Part shown: piece after piece, positions 35,820 through 42,954 of the stretch | How positions within the stretch are numbered: the first letter of the stretch is position 1 | Layout: each line of letters begins with the position of its first letter | Source: Candidatus Saganbacteria bacterium | GTDB taxonomy: Bacteria > Margulisbacteria > WOR-1 > O2-12-FULL-45-9 > XYB2-FULL-48-7 | Assembly: GCA_016939335.1 (NCBI GenBank) | Contig: JAFGHC010000040.1 | Location: 1 to 45,471, forward strand | Direction of reading: 5' to 3' | Length of the DNA stretch: 45,471 nucleotides | Position numbers and translations under genes: made by a program | The notes under the pieces: model-generated | Database searches by the model: none | Told to the model about the DNA's origin: nothing | The model's input: the letters and a program-made list of their open reading frames with translations, nothing else

Positions 35820-38012
35820 TTAGATGAACCACTGTTCCTCTTCGTACGATTCGGTCGGCACGGTGACCGTGATGCCGCCGCCGCGCGGCCAGCGCTCCAG
35901 CTCCTGGCCCTGTTTGGCCACCACCACCAGAAACTCGAGCTTCTGCCCGGGCGCCGCCCCCAGGTCGCTGAACGGAAGGCCGAGCTCAATTATACGCCCG
36001 AGCCCGAACGATTCAAGGCTCCTCATCAGCTCCCATTCCTGCCGGTCGCTGCACCGGTAAAGCCTGAAGTTGTATCTGTTCTGCTGCCGGTCAAAAGCCA
36101 GTTCGGCCTTGCGCTCGGCCGGCGCGCCGACCAGCACCGCGAATGAAAAGTCCTTCGCTTCGTCGCTGGCCAGGTAAAGGTTGACCTCCAGCCGGACATA
36201 GAGCTCGGTCAGGCTGAAGCCGTAATACAGTTCGTAAAGCAGCGTTTCGATCTGGTGCATCGCCCCGCGCGCCCGCGTGAAGTCGTAATGACCGGCGGCC
36301 AGCCATTCATAATAATTGGTGACCTCGCCATCGAGCTCCGGCTGGATCAGGTACGTCGGCTCCTTGACCGGCCGGAGCACCCCGATCTTTTTGATCGGGA
36401 CGTCCAGCTCCTTGGGCGGCAGGCGGCCGATCAGGTTGTAGACGTTCTTGAGGTGGCGGCGGAACAGGGCGTCAAAGGCGCTGTCGTTCTCCGAAGCGTG
36501 GTCGTCGCCGTACCACCAGCACCAGTCGGAGCCTTCGGCGATGTAGATCTCCTGCCAGGCGGTCGCCAGGTCGCCGGACGCCGCCCCTGCCAGCGCCAGG
36601 CGCGCCCGGCTAAGGTGCGCCCAGGCCTGGTTGTCTTCGTCGTGACCGATCCAGATCTTGAAATTGCTGTTGATCCAGGAACCGGCAAAGAGCTGGGGAA
36701 CTTTGCGCTGGGGCGGGTTCTGTGCCAAATAGTCAGAGACGCGCACCGTCTTGATCAGCGGGTCGCTCCCCAGGCGGCCGTAAAAAGCCTCGAAGAATTC
36801 CCTGCCGCCGTCGCGGTAATATTCCCACGCGTTTTCCCCGTCGAGGATGACCGAGGCAAGGTAACAGCGGCCGTCTTCGGGCAGGCTGATGCGGATATTG
36901 TGCAGATGGGAAGTGAAATCGTTGATCGCGTCCGGCACCTTCCAGCGGTAATAGACGAAACCGATCTGGTCGGAGATGAAATGGTTGCGGAAGACCATGG
37001 CCACGGAAGTCCCGTCGCGCTCGACCAGATACGGCTGGTAAAGGTCGGCCGCGGACAGGCCGCGCGCGCGCTGTTCGATTTTCTGGAGGGTGCGCTCGAG
37101 GATCGCTTCGTCAGTCGCGCACCACTTGAACCCGGCCCGGGCGATCAGCGGGATGATCTGTTCGGAAACCGAGCCTTCCGAAGGCCAGAGGCCCTGCGGC
37201 GGGCGGCCGAAAATCCTGGCGTGCGACTCGACCGCCAGCTGGAGCTGTTTCTCCGCGTCCTCGGGATGGCGGAAGAGTGCGGCAGGCAGTTTGACGTACG
37301 GCAGCGCTTCGCGCGCCGCCGCCGAATCGCAGAGCAGCGGCAGGATCGGATGATAGAACGGCGTGGTCGTGATCTCGATCTGCCCCCGCTCCTCCAGCTC
37401 GCGGTATTTGGGGATCACCCTGCCCATGACCTCCCATTGTTTGTCGATCACCGCCTGCTTGTCATCGCGGGTAAAGTAGCGCCCCTTGGCGATCAGCTCT
37501 TTGATCACCGGGTCCTCATTTTTACAAATGAAGCCGAACCAGGTCAGGTTGAACCAGACCTGCAGGTCCATGAGCTCCTGGGCGGAGAAGCGCCGGGCCA
37601 CCTTGGCCAGCTCGGCCGGCGCCACAAAGCGGCCGCGCTTGAGCAGGAGGTCCTGGTAGCGCGGATAGGGGGCGATCATGTTGTCCCAGTTGGCCATGAA
37701 AAAGTTCTGCAGCAGGATGACCCGCTCGTCAAGCGACAGGTCGCCCGGCTCCTTCAGCGTCAGCTCAAGGGCGGCGTCCTTGACTTTCTCCCTGTTGTTA
37801 ACGTAATCCTCGATCTGGGCCAGGAGCGACGGCACCAGGTTGAAGTTGACCCTGACCCCGGGAAAGCGGTCGAGGACCGCCGCCATGTCATAATAATCCT
37901 TGACCGCGTGCAGCCTGACCCAGGGCAGAATATATTCCCCCGTCACCAGGTCCTTGTAAAAAGGCTGGTGCATGTGCCAGAGAAGCGCGACTGAAAGAGG
38001 CTGACTGCTCAT
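35820..38012 (-). CDS. GH57 amylopullulanase-like glycosidase
   Basis: This is a 730-residue enzyme. The N-terminal motif is ALLWHMHQPFYKDLVTGEY, then WVRLHAVKDYYDM and FNLVPSLLAQIEDY. The putative nucleophile is in PQGLWPSEGSVSEQI (WPSEG), and DGENAWEYYRDGGREF supplies the acid/base region, as in GH57 amylopullulanases and alpha-amylases. A C-terminal beta region follows. It has no signal peptide, so it acts on internal glucan. The frame is open to 38117, but ATG 38012 has AGGAG at 7 bases and starts at the catalytic domain. Substrate preference is inferred from motifs only. Confidence 0.92.
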   Translation of the reverse strand: MSSQPLSVALLWHMHQPFYKDLVTGEYILPWVRLHAVKDYYDMAAVLDRFPGVRVNFNLVPSLLAQIEDYVNNREKVKDAALELTLKEPGDLSLDERVILLQNFFMANWDNMIAPYPRYQDLLLKRGRFVAPAELAKVARRFSAQELMDLQVWFNLTWFGFICKNEDPVIKELIAKGRYFTRDDKQAVIDKQWEVMGRVIPKYRELEERGQIEITTTPFYHPILPLLCDSAAAREALPYVKLPAALFRHPEDAEKQLQLAVESHARIFGRPPQGLWPSEGSVSEQIIPLIARAGFKWCATDEAILERTLQKIEQRARGLSAADLYQPYLVERDGTSVAMVFRNHFISDQIGFVYYRWKVPDAINDFTSHLHNIRISLPEDGRCYLASVILDGENAWEYYRDGGREFFEAFYGRLGSDPLIKTVRVSDYLAQNPPQRKVPQLFAGSWINSNFKIWIGHDEDNQAWAHLSRARLALAGAASGDLATAWQEIYIAEGSDWCWWYGDDHASENDSAFDALFRRHLKNVYNLIGRLPPKELDVPIKKIGVLRPVKEPTYLIQPELDGEVTNYYEWLAAGHYDFTRARGAMHQIETLLYELYYGFSLTELYVRLEVNLYLASDEAKDFSFAVLVGAPAERKAELAFDRQQNRYNFRLYRCSDRQEWELMRSLESFGLGRIIELGLPFSDLGAAPGQKLEFLVVVAKQGQELERWPRGGGITVTVPTESYEEEQWFI

Positions 38013-38019
38013 TAAGCTC

Positions 38020-38033
38020 CTACTTTCTACTTT
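38020..38033 (-). repeat. two heptamer copies CTACTTT at the end of the 40-residue gene
   Basis: CTACTTT twice in phase, overlapping the stop of the small membrane peptide gene. It is short but of the same style as the other arrays. Confidence 0.5.
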
Positions 38034-38149
38034 CTCTCCGTCATCGCTATCCCTTTGGTGATGACCCACATGGCGAACAGCAGTCCCAGGACGGTGACAA
38101 GAACGATCGTGCCGCAAATTATCAGCGTGATCAGGATCCCCGTATTCAT
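38027..38149 (-). CDS. 40-residue single-helix membrane peptide
   Basis: This short gene encodes MNTGILITLIICGTIVLV, then a hydrophobic stretch to about residue 31, and ends TKGIAMTERK. One transmembrane helix fills most of the protein, with a basic C-terminus that would face the cytoplasm. An ideal Shine-Dalgarno (AGGAGGTG, overlapping the thyX stop) lies 5 bases before the ATG. It sits between thyX and the first GH57 gene with tight spacing (1 base and 14 bases). I do not recognise a family; it could be a small membrane tether or a regulator. Confidence 0.75.
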   Translation of the reverse strand: MNTGILITLIICGTIVLVTVLGLLFAMWVITKGIAMTERK

Positions 38150-38150
38150 C

Positions 38151-39563
38151 TTACACCTCCTGTTCCGGCGGCATTACTTTCGGTAAAACACCATAGATTC
38201 TTCTGTAAATTTCCGGATAAACGTCCTTGCCGCCGGCCAGGAGCATCGTTAACGGCATAACACTTTTCGCCAGCTTGACCATCTCCGCCGACAGCTCGAG
38301 TATCTCCCACTGCGCGTGCGGGTCTTCGCGCAATCTTGAAATATGGTAGAGCTCCCGCGCGTTGAGCGTCATCAGCGAGCGCTTGCGGTGCGCGCCGGTC
38401 AGCACGTACTGCGCCGCCACGGGCGCTTCCTTTTTTATCTCCGCGTAGAGCTCTTCCGGTAATTTTACCGCCGCCAGGAATTCTTTTTCCAGCCCGGCCG
38501 CCTTGATCTTGGGCGGCACGGTCACGCCCAGCTCCGTTTCATATAATTGCGAGGTCAGCGTCGCCATCCGGTGCCGTTTCAGCTGTCCGAAACAGCCCGA
38601 CGACACGGCCAGGTCGTAGGTCAAAGAGATATGCTCGAATTCCCGCGGGACCGCGTCATAAAACTCCATATGCTCGCAGGCTTTTTTGACGACCGCGGCG
38701 CGGGCCGGCTTCTTCATATCCTTGACGAGGCGCAGGCAATTCTGATAAGAGACGCCCGACGAAGTGTGGAGCAGCGCGGCCACCAGTTTATTGTCGGCCT
38801 GGGCGGTGTGATCGACCAGAAGGCAGCGCTGGCCGACCTTGCGCTTCCGCTCCCACTTCCCTCTCGAAAGTTTTCTCAATCCGGGATAGGTCTTTTGATC
38901 GAAATCGTTGGCAGCGGTAAAAAGCAGGATTGACGGCGCGATCTTCGCCGCCAGCCCGTACATTGTCTTTCCCAGTTCCCTGATCTCCGCCAGCTCGGAA
39001 GAAGCGAAGCGTCTCACAAGTAATTCTAAATTCCGGGCATTAATCGTTAAGCCGACCTGTCCGTAAGTCGAGAGCGGCGTCACGTAACGCGCGTCCTCCG
39101 GCTCGATCCCCTTCCCGATCAGCTCTTGGTAAAACGAATTTTGCCGCCCGACAATCTCCGAAAATCGAATTCCGAATTCCGAATTCCGAATTTCGGGTGG
39201 CACAAGAAAGCTTCCCTCCAGCTTCTGGTATCTCTGCGACTTCTCCGTATAAGAGCACAAACGGAATTTCTCTATCTCTTCCAACGCCAGCCGGGAAACG
39301 TCGATCAGATCGAAGTTGAAGACCGCGTGTTCGGCGACCGAGTGGTGCCCCATTTTGAAAATGATGGTGGAGTTTGACTTGCGGGCTTTTTCGACCTCGG
39401 CGCGGGCGTCCCGGCGCAACTCGTTGATCGGCCGGGGATCGCGGGAGATGCGGGCGTAGGAAGCGGAGAGGGTTTCGGGAGTGGCGTCCCGGCGCGGCTG
39501 ATTTTTGGTCAGTTCGTCGATAACTTCCGCGTCCAAATTATAACCGGCGAGAAAGACTTTCAT
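38151..39563 (-). CDS. thyX: two-domain ThyX-like flavin-dependent thymidylate synthase
   Basis: The 470-residue protein is about twice normal ThyX length. The first half has MGHHSVAEHAVFNFDL (71-86) and EKFRLCSYTEKSQRYQ (98-113), a variant of the ThyX RHR...SQRY motif. The second half repeats the fold with KRHRMATLTSQLYETELG (about 345-362). Such fused forms are known in several candidate phyla. It would make dTMP from dUMP, supplied by the dCMP deaminase encoded here. Residues 125-135 (IRNSEFGIRFS) are an insert encoded by a heptamer array right after the first motif. It lies 7 bases after trxA. Confidence 0.85.
   Translation of the reverse strand: MKVFLAGYNLDAEVIDELTKNQPRRDATPETLSASYARISRDPRPINELRRDARAEVEKARKSNSTIIFKMGHHSVAEHAVFNFDLIDVSRLALEEIEKFRLCSYTEKSQRYQKLEGSFLVPPEIRNSEFGIRFSEIVGRQNSFYQELIGKGIEPEDARYVTPLSTYGQVGLTINARNLELLVRRFASSELAEIRELGKTMYGLAAKIAPSILLFTAANDFDQKTYPGLRKLSRGKWERKRKVGQRCLLVDHTAQADNKLVAALLHTSSGVSYQNCLRLVKDMKKPARAAVVKKACEHMEFYDAVPREFEHISLTYDLAVSSGCFGQLKRHRMATLTSQLYETELGVTVPPKIKAAGLEKEFLAAVKLPEELYAEIKKEAPVAAQYVLTGAHRKRSLMTLNARELYHISRLREDPHAQWEILELSAEMVKLAKSVMPLTMLLAGGKDVYPEIYRRIYGVLPKVMPPEQEV
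39166..39193 (-). repeat. heptamer array, unit CGAATTC x4, inside thyX
   Basis: CGAATTC three times perfect plus CGAATTT, encoding the NSEFGIRFS insert. Because CGAATTC contains the palindrome GAATTC, the array could also fold. Confidence 0.95.
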
Positions 39564-39570
39564 TAATTAA

Positions 39571-39888
39571 TTATTCGGCGTATTTTTTGACCGCTTTTTC
39601 GAACTCGGCTTCCGGCCGGAACCCGACCAGCCGCTCGACTTCCCGGCCGTTCTGGAAGACAACGATGCAGGGGATGCCGGTGACCGAATAGTCGGCGGCT
39701 TTCTCCATGTTCTCCTGCGTGTCGATCTTGCAGAACTTGATCCGGGGGTATTTTTCGGAGATCTTTTCCACCACCGGCGCCATCATCCGGCACGGGCCGC
39801 ACCAGGGGGCCCAGAAGTCAACGAAGACCGTCTTTTTTTCGTCCTCGACCTCTGTCTTAAAATCGGCGTCGGTGATTTCGTTAACCAT
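39571..39888 (-). CDS. trxA: thioredoxin
   Basis: The 105-residue protein has FVDFWAPWCGPCRMM, redox pair Cys30/Cys33, and the conserved cis-proline region GIPCIVVFQNG. The IPC variant has Cys where Thr is usual. It is a cytoplasmic disulfide reductase. A near-consensus promoter and GAGGAG Shine-Dalgarno precede it, and it heads the trxA-thyX-GH57 transcript. Its reductant could be the FTR-like protein encoded at 42439-42948 or an NADPH-dependent reductase elsewhere. Confidence 0.95.
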   Translation of the reverse strand: MVNEITDADFKTEVEDEKKTVFVDFWAPWCGPCRMMAPVVEKISEKYPRIKFCKIDTQENMEKAADYSVTGIPCIVVFQNGREVERLVGFRPEAEFEKAVKKYAE

Positions 39889-39921
39889 GCGCGGGGCTCC
39901 TCTCTTGATTTAGATAGGAAA

Positions 39922-39950
39922 ATCTTAGCGTAAAAGTGGGGAAGTTTCAA
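39922..39950 (-). promoter_or_regulatory. promoter of the trxA-thyX operon
   Basis: TTGAAA (39950-39945), 17-base spacer, TAAGAT (39927-39922). A leader of about 27 bases with GAGGAG follows. Confidence 0.6.
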
Positions 39951-39982
39951 CCGTTACCGGGGAGCGTTGTGCGAATGCGGTT

Positions 39983-40050
39983 GCGATGCGCGTACCGTAG
40001 TGTGATAAGCGTAACGCGTGACGCACCACGCATAACGAAACGCGCATCGC
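39983..40050. repeat. hairpin built on a degenerate heptamer array
   Basis: GCGATGCGCGT (39983-39993) pairs perfectly with ACGCGCATCGC (40040-40050). Between them and into the right arm, 40008-40049 reads as six in-phase units AGCGTAA, CGCGTGA, CGCACCA, CGCATAA, CGAAACG, CGCATCG. The gap 39889-40195 contains no gene. Confidence 0.65.
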
Positions 40051-40160
40051 CCCCGCCCCACGCTACTCGCTCTTCATTGAACATCAAGCCTGTGCTCAAT
40101 CATCAGGCGGCCGATTGGCAGCATAATATTAATAATAGCATTTGCACTGAAAACGGTTCA

Positions 40161-40174
40161 AGTCAAAAGTCAAA
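40161..40174 (-). repeat. two heptamer copies AGTCAAA
   Basis: AGTCAAA twice in tandem, 22 bases before the stop of the small thioredoxin gene. It is the reverse-complement relative of the TTTTGAC array in argS. Confidence 0.6.
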
Positions 40175-40195
40175 ATTGAAACCCGCACCTGGCCC

Positions 40196-40438
40196 CTACT
40201 TCCCGATCGCCCGCAGCCAGCCCTTGATCTGCTCCACCGTCGGCAGGGGCTTGCCTTCGTGATAAACTTTGCCGTCGATGACGACGCCGGGGGTCATCAT
40301 GATGTACTCGGCGATCTCGGCGTAGTCGGTCACCTTGGTCACCGTGGCGTCAAGCTTCAGCTCGGCCAGCGCCCGGTTGACGCGCCGCACGAGGTCCTGA
40401 CAGTTCGGGCAACCGGGGCCTAAGACTTTGATGATCAT
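40196..40438 (-). CDS. small redox-active disulfide protein (thioredoxin-fold, CPNC)
   Basis: The 80-residue mini-thioredoxin has PGCPNC (redox Cys10/Cys13), TKVTDYAEIAEYIMMTPGVVIDG and a C-terminal helix, like the MTH895/TM0996 redox proteins of anaerobes and archaea. GGGAG precedes the ATG. It stands alone between intergenic repeats, upstream of the trxA promoter. A likely partner is a thioredoxin reductase or the FTR-type protein in this window (inference). Confidence 0.9.
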   Translation of the reverse strand: MIIKVLGPGCPNCQDLVRRVNRALAELKLDATVTKVTDYAEIAEYIMMTPGVVIDGKVYHEGKPLPTVEQIKGWLRAIGK

Positions 40439-40454
40439 TTTTTCTCCCTTCGTG

Positions 40455-40538
40455 CTCTTGGTATCTTAGTGCCTTGGCGGTAAATTTCGAAAAGGAAATT
40501 AACCGCTAAGACACAAAAACACAAAGATCGCCAAAAGA
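40455..40538. repeat. long imperfect inverted repeat (stem-loop) upstream of the small thioredoxin
   Basis: The inner stem AAATTTC/GAAATT has loop GAAAAG (40489-40494). The arms then continue with GGCGGT/ACCGC and looser pairing of about 30 bases each. The right arm contains CTAAGACACAAAAACACAAAG. It precedes the ATG at 40438 and could shape its leader. Confidence 0.6.
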
Positions 40539-40575
40539 CTACATTAAACAGGTGGCTTATAATTATTATACTATA

Positions 40576-40604
40576 TTGACATCGCGATAAGCCTGTGGGA
40601 AAAT
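40576..40604 (+). promoter_or_regulatory. predicted promoter of the secreted coiled-coil gene
   Basis: A perfect TTGACA (40576-40581) is followed after 17 bases by GAAAAT (40599-40604). AT-rich DNA lies upstream, including TATAAT at 40558-40563. Confidence 0.5.
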
Positions 40605-40640
40605 ACTATTGACCGTTACAAATCCATGGGAGTGAACGAA

Positions 40641-41015
40641 ATGAAAAGGTGCGCTTTTTGTCTCGTGGCGGCTTTGCTGGCGGCCGGTTTCTCCGCTCAA
40701 TCACTGGCGGCCCCGCCCCCTTTTGCCAAATTAACCGCCGGGCAGAAGGCCAAGCGGGCGGCCCTGGAGGCCAGGCGCGCGCGGCTGAAAGAGCTGACCG
40801 GCCAGCTGCGGGCCGAACTGAAGAAAAAACCCGTCGACCAGGCGAAGATCAAAAAATTGAAAAACCAGCTCGCTCTCGAGCGCGATACCGCGCGGCTCGA
40901 ACTGCTCCAGTCGCTCGCGTCGCGGCCGAACCGGCAGCCGGCCAGCCGGCAAAGATTGAACAACGCGATCCAAAAGCTCAAAGAGCGGATCGCCAAAGAA
41001 CGGTCGGGCCAGTAA
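40641..41015 (+). CDS. secreted, highly basic coiled-coil protein of unknown function
   Basis: The 124-residue protein starts MKRCAFCLVAALLAAGFSAQSLA, a Sec signal peptide (cleavage near the SLAA). The rest is charged helix (LTAGQKAKRAALEARR, ARLKELTGQLRAELKKKPVDQAKI), with Lys/Arg near 30%. The ATG at 40641 has GGGAGTG upstream; an ATG 15 bases earlier is in frame but gives a poor signal peptide. It probably works in the periplasm, perhaps like small Spy/CpxP-type or wall-binding proteins, but no family motif is seen. Its stop lies 4 bases from the convergent kinase stop. Confidence 0.7.
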   Translation: MKRCAFCLVAALLAAGFSAQSLAAPPPFAKLTAGQKAKRAALEARRARLKELTGQLRAELKKKPVDQAKIKKLKNQLALERDTARLELLQSLASRPNRQPASRQRLNNAIQKLKERIAKERSGQ

Positions 41016-41019
41016 ACCC

Positions 41020-42003
41020 TTAATCTTCGGAGGCCGCGGCCTCCCGCCCCAACTCCCCGTAGACGATCTGCTGCAGCTCCTTGATCAGCGTGTTCCAGTA
41101 CCTGGGGGACCCCGCTTGAGGGAAATTGTTGAGGAAATCCGGTTCGCCGCTCTGCACGGCCAGCCAGGCGGCGTAGTGGATTATTCTCATGCCCCGCAAA
41201 GCCGGGATCAATTCCAAGGCCTCATAATCGAACGGCCGGAAAGTTTCATACCCCGCGACGAACCAGTTCAGCTCGTTGGCCGACCGCTCCAGCGTGTCGG
41301 GGAGCAGCAGCCAGAGGTCCTGGACCGGCGGACCGAAGCACATGTCGTCGAAATCGACCACAAAGTACCCCTCGTTGGGCCGGAAGATGATGTTCCCTTT
41401 GTGGCAATCGCCGTGCAGGAGAATAAACTTATCTTCGGCGAACATGGGGTCTGCCTTATGGATGAACAGCTCGGCCGCTTTAGCCAGCGCGGCTTTGAAC
41501 TCGGGCAGGATAAAACCGCTCCGGAGTATCAATTCGAGATGCTGGCCGGCGGCGACGGCCGGGCGCCAGTACATCCGGGTGGAAGTTTTGTGGCGTTCGC
41601 CGGCCCGGTGGATCCGGGCGACCGTCCGCCCGAGCGTTTGCCAGCCCTCCTTGTCGAATTCGTCGACCGCCCTTCCCCCCTTTTTCGGGAAGAGCGCATA
41701 ACTGATCTCCCCCCAGCCAAAAAGCGTTTCACCATTAACGGCCAGCGGCGGGATGACGGGGAGCTCGTCCGCGGCCAGTTCCCGCAGAAAGCGTTGCTCC
41801 TCCGCGATCTGCGCGGCGGCCCAGCGGCCGGGACGGTAAAACTTGACGATCAAACGCTCGCCCGAGCCATGCCGTTCCAGCTCATAAACGCGGTTGATAT
41901 AGCTGTTGCGCTTGAGGCAGATGTTACTTAATTTCTCCCCCAGCGTCGTTTCGACCGCGCCAAAAATATTTTCCGGCGTCAAATTCTTCCAGACCGTTTC
42001 CAT
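41020..42003 (-). CDS. SrkA/YihE-like protein kinase (APH fold)
   Basis: The 327-residue protein follows the stress-response kinase A pattern: LTPENIFGAVE, NSYINRVYELE, LIVKFYRPGRW, ISYALFPKKGGRA. The catalytic HGDCHKGNIIF and metal-binding VVDFDDM follow. YihE/SrkA phosphorylates Ser/Thr and counters programmed death under stress in E. coli. GGAGAG precedes the ATG. It is divergent from the glutaredoxin-FTR pair, sharing a 154-base promoter region. Confidence 0.85.
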   Translation of the reverse strand: METVWKNLTPENIFGAVETTLGEKLSNICLKRNSYINRVYELERHGSGERLIVKFYRPGRWAAAQIAEEQRFLRELAADELPVIPPLAVNGETLFGWGEISYALFPKKGGRAVDEFDKEGWQTLGRTVARIHRAGERHKTSTRMYWRPAVAAGQHLELILRSGFILPEFKAALAKAAELFIHKADPMFAEDKFILLHGDCHKGNIIFRPNEGYFVVDFDDMCFGPPVQDLWLLLPDTLERSANELNWFVAGYETFRPFDYEALELIPALRGMRIIHYAAWLAVQSGEPDFLNNFPQAGSPRYWNTLIKELQQIVYGELGREAAASED

Positions 42004-42036
42004 CTACTCTCCACCCCTTACTCTCATACCCGCTCA

Positions 42037-42071
42037 ATTATATTCCCTTTTCACGCCAGACGTAATATAAT
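42037..42071. promoter_or_regulatory. divergent promoters between srkA-like and glutaredoxin genes
   Basis: A minus-strand TATAAT (42042-42037) faces the kinase gene and a plus-strand TATAAT (42066-42071) faces the glutaredoxin gene. Both -35 boxes are weak. The rest of 42004-42157 contains only the heptamer array. Confidence 0.45.
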
Positions 42072-42118
42072 GTTTTCGAGCCATGAAAATTGTCCGTTGC
42101 AGCGAACGAAGTGAGCGT

Positions 42119-42139
42119 GTCGTGAGTCGTTAGTTGTCG
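42119..42139 (+). repeat. heptamer array GTCGTGA-GTCGTTA-GTTGTCG
   Basis: Three in-phase degenerate units in the glutaredoxin leader, just before its Shine-Dalgarno (AAGGAAAG). Confidence 0.6.
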
Positions 42140-42157
42140 GCTAAAAGGAAAGCTTAA

Positions 42158-42442
42158 ATGATAAAAATCAATCACGTCGGCGGCAAGAACAAAGGCGAAA
42201 TCGCGCTTTACTCTTTGAGCACCTGCGGCTGGTGCCGCAAGACCAAAGCGCTGCTTGATAAATTGGGACTGGCCTATGACTACATCGACGTTGACCTGTT
42301 AAGCAATGAAGACGCGGCCAAGCTGGAAAAAGAAGAGATCAAGAAGTGGAACCCCAGCGGCACTTACCCGACGCTCGTCATCGATAAAAAACGGGCGATC
42401 ATCAATTACAAGGAAGAGGAGATCAGGGCGCTGGCGGAATGA
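42158..42442 (+). CDS. glutaredoxin-family protein
   Basis: The 94-residue thioredoxin-fold protein has [11 protein letters not shown] (redox Cys23/Cys26) and the cis-proline region [10 protein letters not shown]. The CGWC motif and the short helical end are typical of bacterial redoxins that replace glutathione-dependent glutaredoxins. AAGGAAAG precedes the ATG. Its stop overlaps the FTR-rubredoxin start by 4 bases (ATGA), so the two are probably partners, the redoxin being reduced by the FTR-type protein. Confidence 0.92.
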   Translation: MIKINHVGGKNKGEIALYSLSTCGWCRKTKALLDKLGLAYDYIDVDLLSNEDAAKLEKEEIKKWNPSGTYPTLVIDKKRAIINYKEEEIRALAE

Positions 42443-42948
42443 GCGAGCCAACCCGGGAACAGATCGACCGGCTCCACCTCCGGCTGAAAAGCGAGGCCGA
42501 AGCGGCCGGTTACCATTTGCATCCCGACATTGAATTCACTAAAGGACTGATCAAGGGCCTGCTCATCAACGAGGCTCGCTACGGCTACTGGAACTGCCCC
42601 TGCCGCCTCGCGACCGGAGATAAAACGCAGGACCTCGACATCATCTGCCCGTGCGATTACCGCGATCCCGACTTGAACCAGTACGGCGCCTGCTATTGCG
42701 CCCTTTATGTTTCCGCCGAGATCGCTAACGGCAAAAAAGAAGCCCGACCGATCCCGGAACGAAGGCTCCCCAAGGAGGTGCGCGAAAAAATGAAGGAAGA
42801 GGCCGAAAAGAAAAAGCTTGCCGTTCCCGAGCTCCCCCTCCCCGTCTGGCGCTGCCAGGTCTGCGGCTACCTCTGCGCGCGCGAAGAGCCGCCCGAGGTC
42901 TGCCCGATCTGCAAGGTGCCGAAGGAGCGGTTCGAACGGTTCATTTAA
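42439..42948 (+). CDS. ferredoxin-thioredoxin reductase catalytic subunit fused to rubredoxin
   Basis: The 169-residue protein has the FTR catalytic domain (about 1-105), with cysteines at 53, 55, 70, 72, 85 and 87 in CPCR, CPCDYRD and CYCALYV. This is the pattern that binds a 4Fe-4S cluster next to a redox disulfide. After a charged helical linker comes a rubredoxin-type knuckle pair (about 136-169: [10 protein letters not shown] and [12 protein letters not shown]). The usual variable FTR subunit is absent. The rubredoxin domain may feed electrons to the cluster, which then reduces the neighbouring glutaredoxin or the thioredoxins (inference). Confidence 0.93.
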   Translation: MSEPTREQIDRLHLRLKSEAEAAGYHLHPDIEFTKGLIKGLLINEARYGYWNCPCRLATGDKTQDLDIICPCDYRDPDLNQYGACYCALYVSAEIANGKKEARPIPERRLPKEVREKMKEEAEKKKLAVPELPLPVWRCQVCGYLCAREEPPEVCPICKVPKERFERFI

Positions 42949-42954
42949 TGTGAA

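Noticed and set aside
36255-37994. A 579-codon plus-strand open frame
   Set aside because: Antisense shadow of the amylopullulanase-like GH57 gene; high GC at third positions keeps the opposite frame open.
38013-38117. Extra 35 N-terminal codons of the amylopullulanase-like frame
   Set aside because: They overlap the 40-residue peptide gene in another frame; AGGAG before ATG 38012 decides the start.
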